Of a stretch of DNA of 64,000 bases, positions 1 through 11,024 are shown in pieces. The notes under the pieces were generated by a model. The model did no database searches and was not told the origin of the DNA. It was given only the letters and a program-made list of their open reading frames with translations. Made by a program: the position numbers and the translations under genes. The stretch is from Gymnothorax reevesii (taxonomy: Eukaryota; Chordata; Actinopteri; Anguilliformes; Muraenidae), in the NCBI GenBank assembly GCA_029721435.1, contig CM056583.1, positions 56,542,120 to 56,606,119 on the forward strand, given 5' to 3'. Each line of letters starts with the position of its first letter. Position 1 is the first letter of the stretch.

Positions 1-1130
1 TGAAGGTCTCATCATCGAGAGTGCATAACATCATCAAAAGATTCACACAAACTGGAAAAATCTCTGTACGTAAGGGACAAGGCCGAAGACCTTTACTGGA
101 TGCTCGTGATCTTTGAGCCCTCAGCCGCCAATGCATCACTCACCAGCATCATTACTAAATGGGCCCAGGAATACTTCAAGAAACCACTGTCTGTAAACAC
201 AGTCCACCGTGCCATCCACAGATGCCACCTGAAACTCTATCATGCAAAAAGGAAGCCATTGTTGAGCATGATCCAGAAGCGCCACCGTGTTCTGTGGGCC
301 AAGGCTCATTTAAAATGGACTGTAGCAAAGTGGCAAAGTGTCCTGTGGTCAGACAAGTCCAAATTAGACATTCTTGTTGGAAATCATGGGTGTTGTGCCC
401 TCTAGGCTAAAGAGGACAAAGACCACCTGTCCTGTTATCAGCATTCAGTTCAAAAGCCAGCATCTCTGATGGTATGGGGATGCATTAGTGCATATGGTGT
501 AGAATACTTGCATGTTTTGAAAAGCACCATGAATGCTGAAAGGCATGAAGGTTTTAGAGCAACATATGCTCCCCTCCAGACAGCATCTATTCCAGGGAAG
601 GCCTTGTGTATTTAAGCAGGACAAAGCAAAACCACATACTGCAGCTATTACAACAGCATGGCTTCGTAGTAAAAGAGTCCGTGTGCTGAACTGACTTGGC
701 TGCAGTCCTGATCTTTCACTGATTGAGAACATTTGGCGCATAAATTAATGAAAAGTCAGTCAAAGAAGACCCAAAACTCTCTCGCAGCTGGAAGCTTGCA
801 TTAAACAAGAGTGGGATCAAATTCCAATGGCTAAACTCAAAAAACTTGTCTCCTCAATGCCCAGACGCCTTCATTCTGTGTTAAAAAGAAGAGGGGATGC
901 TACACCATAGTGAACAGGCCCCTTTCCCAACTTTTTTGAGACCTGTAGCAGCCATCAAATTTGAAATGCTCATTTTGTGGATAAAATTGTAAAATTTCTC
1001 AGTTTCAAAATTTGCTATGTTATCTCTGTCCTATGAATAAAATGCCGACTGGTGTGATTTGAAAATCATTGCGTTTTGATTTGATTAACAATTTGCACTT
1101 TGTCCCAACTATTTTGGAATTGGGGTTGTA
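1..1130 (+). mobile_element. Decayed Tc1/mariner transposon, 3' part (family A)
   Basis: Read on the plus strand, this is a broken Tc1-like transposase, the enzyme that cuts and pastes the element at TA sites. The first 120 bases translate to a helix-turn-helix segment ([15 protein letters not shown]). Next comes a stretch ending in [13 protein letters not shown], the usual surroundings of the first catalytic Asp. At about 610-740 a frameshifted copy of the DNxxxHT and SPDLSPIENIW region appears as QDKAKPHTA and CSPDLSLIENIW. Stops and frameshifts near 404, 615 and 695 make it inactive. The right end, TTTTGGAATTGGGGTTGTA at about 1112-1130, is the terminal inverted repeat typical of one fish Tc1 family. 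The left end is outside the window. Confidence 0.8.
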
Positions 1131-1144
1131 TGTATGTATATACA

Positions 1145-1493
1145 TGCACAACCCTTCATGGAAACTTTACATCCTAGTGGCAGTGGCTTCTTTCAACAGG
1201 ATAATGTGCCCTGCCGCACGGCAAAAATGGTTTGGGAATGGTTTGATGAACACGAGGTTAAAATGTTGACATGGTTACCAACTTCCCCAGAGCTAACAAG
1301 TCCGATCCACAGAGGCCCAATCTTGCAAATAACAGGACTTAAAAGAGTCTGTGACTAACATCTTGGTGCCAGATACCATAGCATGTCATGCCAGGGGAAT
1401 TCATGCCTCAACAGGTCAAGGCTGTTTTTGCAGCAAAAGGGAGACGCACAGAATATTAGGCAGGAGGTCATAACGTTATGGCTGATCTGCACA
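1145..1493 (+). mobile_element. 5'-truncated Tc1-like transposon (family B)
   Basis: The plus strand encodes a fragment of a Tc1-like transposase: FFQQDNVPCRTAK, then WFDEHEVKMLTWLPTSPEL, which are the DDE regions around the second Asp and the Glu. It then runs into AGGTCATAACGTTATGGCTGATC, the right terminal repeat of a very common fish Tc1 family. Everything 5' of the second catalytic region is missing. The same family recurs in the opposite orientation at 21339-22123. It is a relic without coding capacity. Confidence 0.75.
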
Positions 1494-1509
1494 TATATGT
1501 ATGTGTCTG

Positions 1510-2214
1510 CTATACACACACTGCCTAGCCAACAAAAGTAGTCAACATCCTGGATTAAGTAAATATTTAATAGCTGTCCATTGGACAATTACTGCAGAAG
1601 TTTCAGCAGGCAACAAGTTATTTAACACTAACCAATACAGGGAGTTGCTTCTCATGTCTTTAACAACCATGTCGGAAGACATATAATGAGGTTGTGGAAA
1701 AGATGTTACGTTTCAGAAAGGTCAAATTATTGGGTGCTAAAACTAGTAAAACAGGAGTAAAGAACGGTCCAATGCATTATTAAAACAGGAAGGCTAGCAG
1801 TTAACCATCATCTTCAAGAAAGAAATGTGGTCAGGAAAAAAAAAAAATCTTAAATGTTTATCACGAAGACGTTGGGTGAAATCAAATCGTAAAAAATTAA
1901 CACCACTCACAGAAAGAGTGAAAGAAAGAGTATTCCCACACACGTGAGGAAAACTCTTGGGATTGGGACTAATCAGCTGTGTTGCCCTAAGACAGCTACT
2001 TATCAGTTAGGCTCATCAGCAAAAAAGGCTTCAATTTGCCAGGGAGCATAAAGATTGAACTCTGAAGCTATGGCAAAGGTGAGGTGGTCTGTTAAGTCCA
2101 GATTCACCGTTTCAGGGTGATGGGCACATCAGAGTGAGAAGAGGCAGATGAAGTGATGCACCCATCATGCCTATTGCTCACCATACAAGCCCGAGGGGGG
2201 AGTATTATGATCAG
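1510..2214 (+). mobile_element. 3'-truncated Tc1-like transposon (family C)
   Basis: The left end (TATACACACACTGCCTAGCC) matches the start of a fish Tc1 family whose termini read CACTGCCTGGCCAAAA. It continues through a decayed transposase frame: at about 2090-2160 the sequence encodes KSRFTV followed, after frameshifts, by the region before the first catalytic Asp. The element stops abruptly near 2214, where an unrelated sequence starting GGGGCCAGTTGTTCAAAAG begins. The 3' half, including both later catalytic residues, is absent. Confidence 0.72.
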
Positions 2215-3224
2215 GGGCCAGTTGTTCAAAAGATTTAAGGTAGGTATACACTCCCAAAATAGGCTTTTTTTTTGAAAAAAATTGTTTTTGACATTTTAGT
2301 AAAATAACCTTCAGTAAGTTCATAGTGTGTGTACTTGATAGGACTATCAAAAATATGGACATCTGTTGTTTTTTGTCAATTTCTCAAAAATGTTGATTTT
2401 GACCTGCCAAGCATTGCTTCAAACACCATTTCTCCTCTTTCTCTCATGCTATCATTGTGAAACTAGGAATATAAGTTAGCCAGATGCATGTCTATGGGCT
2501 GATCAGACATTTTGAAGAAATAATTTGTGGAACTCTAGATTTTGCGCTAATTAGGAACCCAATAAAGTTAAAAAAAAAAAAACCACAAAAATGCCCATAT
2601 TTGTTCTCAGAAATATTGTTTCTGAGAACCCTCTGATCGGAACATGCACTTTATAGTCATAAATAATCTGTGGAAATTTGTGATTAAAGTAATAAAAAGT
2701 TTTAGAGATATCCTGCGTGAGGTACTTGATCAAGTTCCACATTGCGGTAGCCATCTCGGGACCTAATTAGCATAATTTATGTAACTTAGCCATCACTTTA
2801 ATTCTGTATTTACTAGTTGTTCATATGATGTTGATACTAAATTGTTATGAATGAAAGAGAAATAAATGTATTTGTGAGTATACACCTATCTTAATCTGGA
2901 TAAAAGTGATTTGGATTTGGGAATCCCATTTTTTGCTATCCAGGATCACATCATCCATCTCACTTTTATCTCGGTTTTTCAAAGCAACATTGGATTGGAT
3001 TAATCTGATCCAGATACAGGCTTTTCAGAATTACCAAATCCAGATAAAAATGGCTCTAAATTGGATTAAATATTACAATGTACGAAGAATAACAGGTGAA
3101 ATAGCATGGGGTCACATAAAGTTTTTATTTGACAGAGAAAGACAAAGAAAATAAAACAATATCAACACTCATGCATATACAAGCACTTCATTAGCGGGAG
3201 TAAAAGTACAAAAACCGAAAGGGA
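2215..3224. other. Unassigned AT-rich repeat-like stretch
   Basis: No gene is visible. The stretch begins with GGGGCCAGTTGTTCAAAAG, which looks like the end of a DNA transposon. At 2890-3060 it holds repeated GGATTAATCTGATCCAGAT-like words. Related words occur in reverse orientation at about 9370-9520. This may be the 5' portion of the Harbinger-type element whose transposase fragment follows, later split by the LINE at 3499-8595. Confidence 0.35.
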
Positions 3225-3490
3225 AGGAACAGCATCAACATCCTACTTGTGGAAGATGCTGACCTCATCATCACAAACTGAGTTGTGAAGTGGCCTGGGT
3301 CTGTCCATGATATACGTATCCGGAGGGAGATTACGCTATTCTGAGAGCTCCAAACCAACCAACCCGATGGCATGATATTAGGAGACACTCCTACCATGGC
3401 TGATGACCCCTTTCTTGAGGCTAAAGGTGAAATTCGAACAACCGAGAATGTTTGGCATACATGATTCCCTTTAGGTGTCTCATTCATATC
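3225..3490 (+). pseudogene. PIF/Harbinger transposase fragment
   Basis: Translating the plus strand gives DADLIITN, a stop, then VVKWPGSVHDIRI and, about 25 residues on, GMILGDT. WPGSVHD and the following LGD block are the signature of the DDE nuclease domain of PIF/Harbinger (HARBI1-like) transposases. Only about 90 residues remain, with in-frame stops (for example TGA at about 3282), so it is dead. It ends where the minus-strand LINE tail begins at about 3499, which suggests the LINE inserted into an older Harbinger copy. Confidence 0.65.
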
Positions 3491-3739
3491 TAAGCTCTAA
3501 ATTTATTTAACCTTTATTTAACCAGATAAATGACCCATTGAGATCAGGACCTCTTTCACAAGGGTGACCTGGCCAAGAAAGGCAGCAGCACACGTCACTA
3601 TGAACAGAACAGACAGATAACAATAATTAAGAACAAGCAATAAAAGACAGTGCAAAGCAACAAAGTGCAGGAGTTTACAGCAACAATTAAGAACACAGGC
3701 ACTGATCAATGGATTTCCATTGTCTTTTCCATTAGATGC

Positions 3740-5409
3740 AGTGGAAAGCTTCCAATGAAACAAATTCTGACAATTTCAGTTCAGATTGGAGAGCATTCCA
3801 AGCCGAAGGGGCAGCAAAACTAAATGCTTTTTTCTTGTTTTCCTATAAGGGCCTTATAGATCAAAGTCAACCATTGTCTATGACGTCTTACATTCAAGGA
3901 GGGTATGCCAGCTTTAGCATACAGTTCACAGTGGTGGGTGAGGTGGCAACAACCTGTGATGAACCTTAGCGCACAGTGATAGACCGGAGTCAAAAACTGA
4001 AGGCAGCTGGTTGAGGCACACATATACACAACATCGCCATAATCAAGAACAGGCAAAAAAGTAGCTGACACCAGGACCTTCCAAGCTCTGAGGGAGAAAC
4101 GTGACTTGTTTCGATAATAAAAACCAAGCTTCACCCTTAATTTGGAGATCAAACTTTTGATATGGACTTTGAATGAAAGGTCCCTTTCAGTTAGTCCCAG
4201 GTACTTGTATTTGGAGACCAGCTCTCGAGTTTTAACCTGGACAGTTCTGATTGAAGGAATATTCTCCAAGGGAACTGAAGAATTTGAAAAAAGCATTAGT
4301 TTGGACTTTTCAGCATTTAAAACCAGATTCATTTTCTCCAGACGAGTTAGTACAACACCAAAGGCAGATTGTAAGACTTCGAATGCATGTACAATCGAAC
4401 GTGGACAGCAATAAATCACAGCATCATCCGCATAAAGATGGTACGAAGCATTTGGCAAATTTGCACACAGATCATTAACATAAATTGAGAACAAGATGGG
4501 TCCCAAGACTGACCCTTGAGGAACACCTTTTGTGACCTCAAGAAAGGTAGAACGAGCTCCTGCCAGTTGAACACATTGCGTTCTACCAGCCAAATATTAA
4601 GCAAAATAAGAGGCAGCTTGACTGGAAATGCCGATCTTGGAGAGAATATTAAACAGAAGACTGTGATCCACCGTGTCAAATGCTTTGGATAGATAAATGA
4701 ATAGAATAATAATAATAACTTTATTTTATATGGCGCCTTTCTAAAACCCAAGATTGCTTTACAGAGGGCGGAACATACAGGACAGAACCAGAGAGACAAA
4801 CAGTAGAAGGGACAGAGCAGACACACTAAAGACAACCTGAAGTAACCAGATAACGAGCCTACAAGCTGACCAAAGACTAAAAATTGAAAGCAACGGTGAA
4901 CAGGTGGGTTTTGAGCGCAGTTTTGAATATGTCCAGGGTTGGGGAGTCACGGATGACCTTGGGGAGAGCATTCCAGAGGGTGGGGGCTGCCACACTAAAA
5001 GCTCTGTACCCAAAGGTCCGGAGTTTGGCATTAGGTTCAGTGAGGAGGCGCATGTTAGCGGACCTCAGAGATCGGGATGGGATGTAGTGGTGGAGGAGAT
5101 CGGAGAGGTACTGGTGGGCCAGGCCGTGAAGGGATTTATGGGTGAGGAGGAGGAGTTTGTATGTGATGCGGTGTATGACCGGTAGCCGGTGCAGACGGGC
5201 CAGGAAGGGGGTGATGTGTTATTATTATTATTATTATTATCATCAATGAAAAGACCAACACAAAACTTTTTTGAGTCCAAAGCCTCAAATACATCATTTA
5301 AAACTTTTATGGCAGCTGTAGCAGGGCTGTGCTGCTTCCTAAAACCTGATTGAAAAGGGTTTAAAATGTTATTTGCCTCTAAGAAATCCTTCAGTTGATC
5401 ACAGACCAA
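3740..5409 (-). pseudogene. LINE reverse transcriptase, split by a nested LINE
   Basis: The N-terminal piece (5409-5242) reads FQSGFRKQHSPATA then LFID, the beginning of RT motif A. A second LINE is inserted exactly here. On its other side (from about 4700 down) the frame resumes with YLSKAFDTVDH, then in the 257-residue open stretch at 4593-3820 TKGVPQGSVLGPILFSIYVND (motif B), LYADDAVIY (the catalytic YADD box), and KYLG plus downstream thumb-like sequence. The tail LRFITG...AAPSAWNALQSEL continues to about 3740. The catalytic motifs are intact, but the gene is disrupted. Confidence 0.82.
4702..5241 (-). mobile_element. Second LINE, 5'-truncated 3' end, nested in the first
   Basis: From about 5200 down to 4878 the minus strand is one open frame of about 107 residues ending in TAG. 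It carries RLHRLPVIHRITYKLL, NAKLRTFGYRAFSVAAPTLW and TLDIFKTALKTHLF, the conserved C-terminal tail of CR1/L2/Rex1-type reverse transcriptases. A short 3' UTR follows and ends in GGCGCCATATAAAATAAAG plus (TTA)n, a typical L2-like tail. The copy is 5' truncated. The flanks ATAAATGAA (4693-4701) and ATCAATGAA (5242-5250) look like a 9-bp target-site duplication with one change. The open frame suggests it is much younger than its host LINE. Confidence 0.85.
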
Positions 5410-5547
5410 TTTTCAAGAATTTTACCCAGAATACATAATTTAGATATGGGCCTGTAATTGTTCACTATTGAGGGATCTCCTCCTTTTAACAGTGGGAGGA
5501 CAAAAGCAGATTTCCAAACTTTTGGAAGTTTGTTTACCCTGAGGCTT

Positions 5548-6925
5548 CGGCCCGTATTCAGAACCGACACTTACACTCACCCTCGACTCACCATATAGTG
5601 AGTACGATTGAAATGTAACTGGAGTGTGAGAGAGAGATCGACCTATCTCTAACCAAGTGAGCGGTCCCACTCCTCGCCAGGTGATATTCAGAAACGCCAC
5701 TCTAGCATAACTGACAGTGGTGGGCACTGGGTAAAACAGGCGGTGCATCGGCTGCTGCAAAGGGACGCTCAATCCTCACCCTTCAGTGCTAAATGACCTA
5801 AACCTGTCGCGGTTTACTTTTCTTGATTAGACAGTTTCTCAAACTAATTGGTAAAATGACAATGAAAAGTATTTTAATAGCTTTATTATACATCGCTTCA
5901 CAAAATTGAAGCGTTTCTTTCGCACATAAATGATGACGTAAAACATCAGCATGTCTTCATAGATTCTTTGGTTGAGTGGCTGGCGAAAGGCGCAGGACAG
6001 CCCGCGAGGCTGACTAAGCAACAAGCTGTGAAACGTGCCGGACATTTCCTTCTACATTCAGCAATTAAGAATGTAGAAAAGAATGGATTCTCGTGACTTA
6101 CAGCTACACAAGCCTCGCAGACCAATCCGCGCAGCGCCTCAGGAGCCAGCTGAGCGAATAATTTTCCTACCCATCAGTAAAGAAAAGCACGACAAATCCA
6201 AATGCATGAGAGTTGACAGATATGCGTCATTAATGAAAACTGGCCACACCTGATAATGTTGAGAGTTTTCTGAGTTTCTGCAATGGTAATTTTAATGAGT
6301 TAAAAACGGCAATAATCATCAGTGCTCTTTCTAAATGCGGTCAAGCTATCACCAGTTCACAACTTAACAAGTAGAACTTACGACACATGATAATCATTAG
6401 GATTTTTGGAGTTCAAGTAAATTAAATTTTATTTAATGATTGATCATGTCCAATCATTATTTTTAAGGGATGGATTTGAGCCTCCCCTATTGCCAGTTGG
6501 TGAACTGTAGCCACTGGTGGGTACACAAATGCTAACCTCGAGTTCATCACTGTGCAGTTCGTAACCTCTGAAGCCAGGTGGTCAGTCAGCAAGTTACTGG
6601 CATCGTTATCATCATTAAAGTTAAAATTTGCGTATTTGCAATTGCGTCAAGCACATGGCGGTAAATGATCCAGAGTTTCTAATGTTTGCAACCACTTGAA
6701 AGCCAAGACAACGAAATGCCGGCGCAAGTTAGTGCGGCTTAAGGAAGGTGTTCCCTGCAGTCAACCTTCACCCAGATAGGGATACTAATTTCGGTGTGAG
6801 TGAGGTCTCTGAAAGCAAAAGAGTGTTAGGGCAACCTCTGACTCATTAAGTATAACCTGACACTAACTAAGTTTTAGTACTCACTCACATTCAATTAGTG
6901 TGAGTGTCGTTTCTGAATACGGCCC
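5548..6925. mobile_element. Non-autonomous DNA transposon with CGTATTCAG termini
   Basis: The ends are inverted repeats: GGCCCGTATTCAGAACCGAC at the left and, read backwards from 6925, GGGCCGTATTCAGAAACGAC. The termini continue with inverted GTGAGTGT-rich subterminal sequence. The style (GGGCC/CGTATTC) resembles PIF/Harbinger ends, which fits a short target duplication, but I cannot define that duplication with certainty. The interior has no recognisable transposase. A 56-codon plus-strand frame at 6083-6253 is the longest clean one and is unrecognised. It interrupts the older LINE. Confidence 0.7.
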
Positions 6926-6938
6926 TTTGATTAAAAAT

Positions 6939-7655
6939 TCAGGTTAGAGGCTCAGCAATGAAGTCAGCAGCCAGCTTTAGAAAAAATGGATCCAAACTAT
7001 CAGGACCAGCTGATTTTTTGAAGTCCAATTTTTTCAACGCACTATGGACCTTAGAAGTAGACACAGCTGGAAGGTGAAAGGTGCACTCAACAGGGGGACT
7101 GTTTACAACAGCAGGTTCACTGTTTAAAATAGTGTTTTCAAAATTATTTAAAGAATCAAACAAATGCCCTGCTGTGGCAATATGCTCATTAAGATAATTT
7201 AAAATGGCACATTTATCAGTCAAGTTTACCGAATCTTTGACCATAAAATTTGGTAGATCACTGGAGGACATAACACCAGAAGCAGATCTCACAACGTTCC
7301 AAAATTTCTTGGGACCATTTAGATTTTTGGTGGTTTCAGATAAATAAAATTCAGATTTAGCCTTTTTGATTAGGTACATTTGTTGAGAAGCTGATGGAAA
7401 ATGATCAGATCAGCCTAATTTAGATTTTCCTGCTCTGTCCCAGGCATGATCTCTTTCTTTGAGGAGGTTTTCAATTTCGGTGGAAAACCGAGGATTATTT
7501 TGCCTCTTAATCCTAAATTTACGTAAGGGGACATGTTTATTTATTAGTTTCAAGAATTCAGAATGAAAAAAAATTCGAGGCCAACTCCACGTCATCAATG
7601 AGGGAGATTCGTTCCCACTCAAAAGTAGACAGGTCATGCAAAAAAGCCTGCTCAT
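6939..7655 (-). pseudogene. LINE linker and start of reverse transcriptase region
   Basis: Two open pieces (7655-7410 and 7379-6939) carry the segment between endonuclease and polymerase. The second includes GPKKFWNVVRS and, at its end, LKKLDFKKSAGPDSLDPFFLKLAADFIAEPLT. The K-S-A-G-P-D block and the xxPLT ending are the start of the reverse transcriptase fingers in CR1/L2-like elements. A stop near 7410 and the inserted element at 6925 break the frame. Confidence 0.72.
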
Positions 7656-7689
7656 TAAAATGTTTAAAATCTCTGAACTAAAATACGTG

Positions 7690-8276
7690 GCTTAGTTTTA
7701 GGGAATCTGGCATTTCTGACCACTGCAATGGCACAGTGGTCACTCAGGTCATTCCCAAATGCACAAACTTCAGTATATTTGTGGGGGGCATTTGTTAAAA
7801 ACGGATCTTGAGGGATATTCAATCTTTGGCCGAGTTGGACTATCTATTAGCTGACTTCGGTTTTAAGAGTCATAGATAGATTTCAGGCCATCTGAGACTG
7901 AAGACAACCAGTCAAGGTTGAGATCTCCTACCATGACAACCTTGCCAGAGTTTAACCCTGAGACAGTTATTTAAGGAGGTAAGAGCCTATAAGAGACTGA
8001 CTCTAGACGAAATTCAAGATTCAGTGCCAAAAATTCAAACTGTTTACTAATAGATAGAGAAGACAGAAGAGTAGCATGAAATTTACTTTTTATATAAATG
8101 GCTACACCACCACCTTTCCTGGGACGATAACAGCGGAAAACATTGTAACCATTGATAAAAATGTCCAGATTTGAGACTGATTTACTCAGCCAAGTTTCCG
8201 ACAACACAAGAATATCAATTTCAGTTATCTGCACCCAAATCCAAACAGAATCAATTTCAGGAAGCAGACTCGACAT
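7690..8276 (-). pseudogene. LINE apurinic/apyrimidinic-type endonuclease domain
   Basis: This domain nicks target DNA to prime reverse transcription. Visible blocks are EIDILVLSETWL (catalytic Glu region), GYNVFRCYRPRKGGGVAIYI, then in a shifted frame GKVVMVGDLNLDWL (about 7945-7900; catalytic GDLN) and finally NDLSDHCAIAVV (about 7755-7720; the SDH catalytic motif). All main motifs survive, but two or more frameshifts, near 7975 and near 7860, separate them. Confidence 0.75.
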
Positions 8277-8544
8277 TTAAGTGTAGAATACTAAGGCCTG
8301 ATCTGGCTTTGAACTTATCAGGGGTACTGATATTTTTCAAAGGAGGGCCTGGGTTAGACTGGACATCGCCAGATAATAAAAGACGAAGGATAAAACATTT
8401 CCATTTTACATTGAAAGTTGACTCCTTGACATTTAAATTGGGATATGCCCGTTCAATAAATAAAAATTCTGTGCAAATGAAACTATCATGCAAGACAGAT
8501 AAACACATCAAAGGAAGGGGAGTTACATAAATTAACAGTGGCAA
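8257..8544 (-). pseudogene. LINE N-terminal segment with 2A-like motif
   Basis: About 95 residues are open. Near residue 57 is LLLSGDVQSNPGP. The D-V-x-x-N-P-G-P core resembles the 2A ribosome-skipping peptides reported at the N-terminus of several L2/CR1-type LINEs, but the canonical Glu of DxExNPGP is Gln here. After it the frame enters SGLSILHLNVES, the start of the endonuclease domain (usual form LNxNS). The frame is lost near 8257 and picked up in another frame. Confidence 0.7.
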
Positions 8545-8595
8545 GCTGCCGGACAGCAGTGGATGTCGGGCTAATTCATCATCAGCTAATGATCT

Positions 8596-11019
8596 GGGGC
8601 CTCATGTACTAACAATTGTGTGGATTTTATACTTAAATATTGCGTACGTTCCTAAAAAGAAAAGTAGCATTTTGTAAAAAGTATTAAATTTATAATATAG
8701 CGGGCTACCAATTCAGCTTGCAAATTTGAATGAAAAATCTGAATCAACTTTCATTTTGCAAAAATGCTAAATTCTATTACTTTTTTGCATTTTTTCTAAA
8801 GTCACGTTAGTTTTCATACATCTGACATCAGTGCAAAAACGAGCTTCATTGTTTCAGTCCCTGGATCTATTGATAATAAGCAAACACCAACAAGACGCCA
8901 GGAGCACAACCTAAAATCTTGTCCATGCCCTAACCTTCGGAAGCCAGTGGCAGAAAAAATTCATCTGACAGTTTAGGAGAAAATTGTACCTAAGTGCCAA
9001 AAATAACCATTTTCGACTTAAAAATGGCCGCCAAGTCTAAATGAAAGATTCAATCAAAAAAATTTTTGCTCGGGCATTAACTTGATAACCGTTTTGATCA
9101 CATCTCAAAATTTAAAAAAATTCATCACACCGTTTTTGAGATACGGCTTTAAACGGACTACGCCGACGACACCGCAGGACGCAAAGTGACGACAATAGGT
9201 TACTGGCCTATGGATGGCAGCCTAAGAAGAATATGTATACACTACATGATACAAATGTTGTATTGCTTGACCAGTTTTTAGTTTTATTGTATTTTGCTTC
9301 TGAAATCCACACTGAATCCACCCTTATCCTGGGATGAGAATAATCTATGTTTTTTGGATCAAATGTATCCCCATCCTACCTAAAAATTTTGAACTACACA
9401 AACTCAAAGTTTGATCCAGATAAAAACCAAAATTACGGATTGCGTGATCTAATCTGATTACAGAATCACTTTTTTCTTTTGAAAAACCCGTTTTCAAAAT
9501 TTGATCTAGTCCGGATTACCTTCCTTTATGAAAGAAAAGGAGGTTTTGCAGGGTATAGGCAAATTTGCCCACAGCCCAATTTGAACCATCTTCTGATTAT
9601 ATGTACCTACTTGTGGGACAATCCAGAAAATAGATTTGAAATGTGAAATTTGCATACAGGATGTGAACTGTGACCCATTTACTGATTTCAAGATTTTTGT
9701 GGAGCAAGACCTCGAAAAGTCCACATTTAAACCCATAAATGATTGTTCTGAAAAAACCATTTGATTTTTAATGGCTACACAACATGATGGACATTTTGAT
9801 ACCAAACATAAGTATATATGTGAAAAACTGAAGAAGTTTCAGACAATTTTCCACTGAAAAATGAATGTCTTGACCAAAATTGATACAAAACATGAACTTC
9901 ATCTTGAAGAACAACCAGGTTCCTATGAAAACACACCCAAGATATTTTCACAAAAGTTGCCTCAATATTGTGCGAGTGTTGGAAAATTGCGAGACCGGTA
10001 ACATGGACCCAAATTGCAAAAATTGGAACCATCCCTGTATTTAGAAATGAATACTATCTCCTTTGGGTGGCAAAATAGGTCACTAAATAATTAACAGAAT
10101 GCTTGATATACTTATAAAAATTAAGAGTCTTAAGAGTATATGTGTGGGATTTTGAAGAGAGTTTGCTGTATTCCACCGTACTTTTGTAAGTAGAAAAATC
10201 AATGCAGGCACGTCTTAGTTGCAAAATGGATATTTTAATAGAGTACAGAAACTAGTGGGTCTGTTCCCCAAGTACAGATGAACAAGAACCAACAACTGAG
10301 GGAAAATGTAAACACTTATAGCTGAAAGTTTAAAGGATGCAAAGGAACAAATGGCAATTTGCCTATAGTGATAGGGGGTAGGGGGAGAGACAAACAAGGT
10401 GAATGGATATTGGGGTGTGGGCTGAGGTGTGATGAGGTTAACTACAGGGCTGAGGAAATGATCAAGGAATAATATACAAGAGGCATTGGGGCCAGACAAG
10501 CTTGTGTATTGGCCCTTCTATTCTGAGACTAACAGGATATCTCAGGGATATCCCAGGCCTACCGTTGTCAATTTACAACACTGCCGTGCACATATTCAAT
10601 TTCTTTCTCAAAAAAAAACTTGGATCACTCTTTGATTTTGCCAAAAAATCTCCATTTTCATAAAATGACCCAAGTGACCCCTTAGTCCTACATGCACACA
10701 ACCGCGAGTCTACAATTCAGGATGCAAGTCTTCCTATTTTTTCTTGTGTGGAAGAGGTTTCACACTTCTTTAGCAAACTTATAATTGTCTTGCAGTCGAA
10801 ACTGACAATCCGTTTGTAAAAATGTGCAGGGGATGCAGATGTCATTAACAATTTTATCCACACAATTTGGAAATTTGCCAAGATATCCACTAATTCTCCA
10901 AAAGATTTGACAAATTTTGCACTCAACTTGGCAAGTAGCAAAGTGTCTGAATTAAGACCACTAATACCCTCAGAATTTTAACCAAGCGTGCACCTAAGCA
11001 TAAGAGAACCATATAATAC
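8596..11019. other. Intergenic, repeat-derived sequence, no gene seen
   Basis: The stretch starts with GGGGCCTCATGTACTAACA at about 8596, a transposon-like terminus similar to GGGGCCTTATTTATAAAAA at 52200. At 9370-9520 it has words matching, in reverse, the stretch at 2890-3060. At 9115-9230 it reads CCGTTTTTGAGATACGG followed by GC-richer sequence, a style seen in dispersed fish repeats. The open frames here (up to 99 codons) have no recognisable motif. Confidence 0.4.
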
Positions 11020-11024
11020 AAAAA

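Larger units (their letters stand above)
3499..8595 (-). mobile_element. CR1/L2/Rex1-like LINE (older, interrupted twice)
   Basis: This is a non-LTR retrotransposon running from about 8595 down to 3499, nearly full length but decayed. In order on the minus strand it shows a short N-terminal segment with a 2A-like motif (8370-8344), an apurinic endonuclease domain (8276-7690), a linker (7655-6939), a reverse transcriptase (5409-3820) and a C-terminal tail ending APSAWNALQSEL. The 3' UTR ends in GGTTAAATAAAGGTTAAAT, as in CR1/L2/Rex1-group elements. It is interrupted by a terminal-inverted-repeat element (5548-6925) and by a second LINE 3' end (4702-5241). Several frameshifts rule out activity. 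The exact clade needs a tree of the reverse transcriptase. Confidence 0.85.

Noticed and set aside
4884..5185. Two plus-strand frames up to 93 codons with acidic composition.
   Set aside because: They are the antisense of the conserved LINE reverse-transcriptase tail, which explains the openness.
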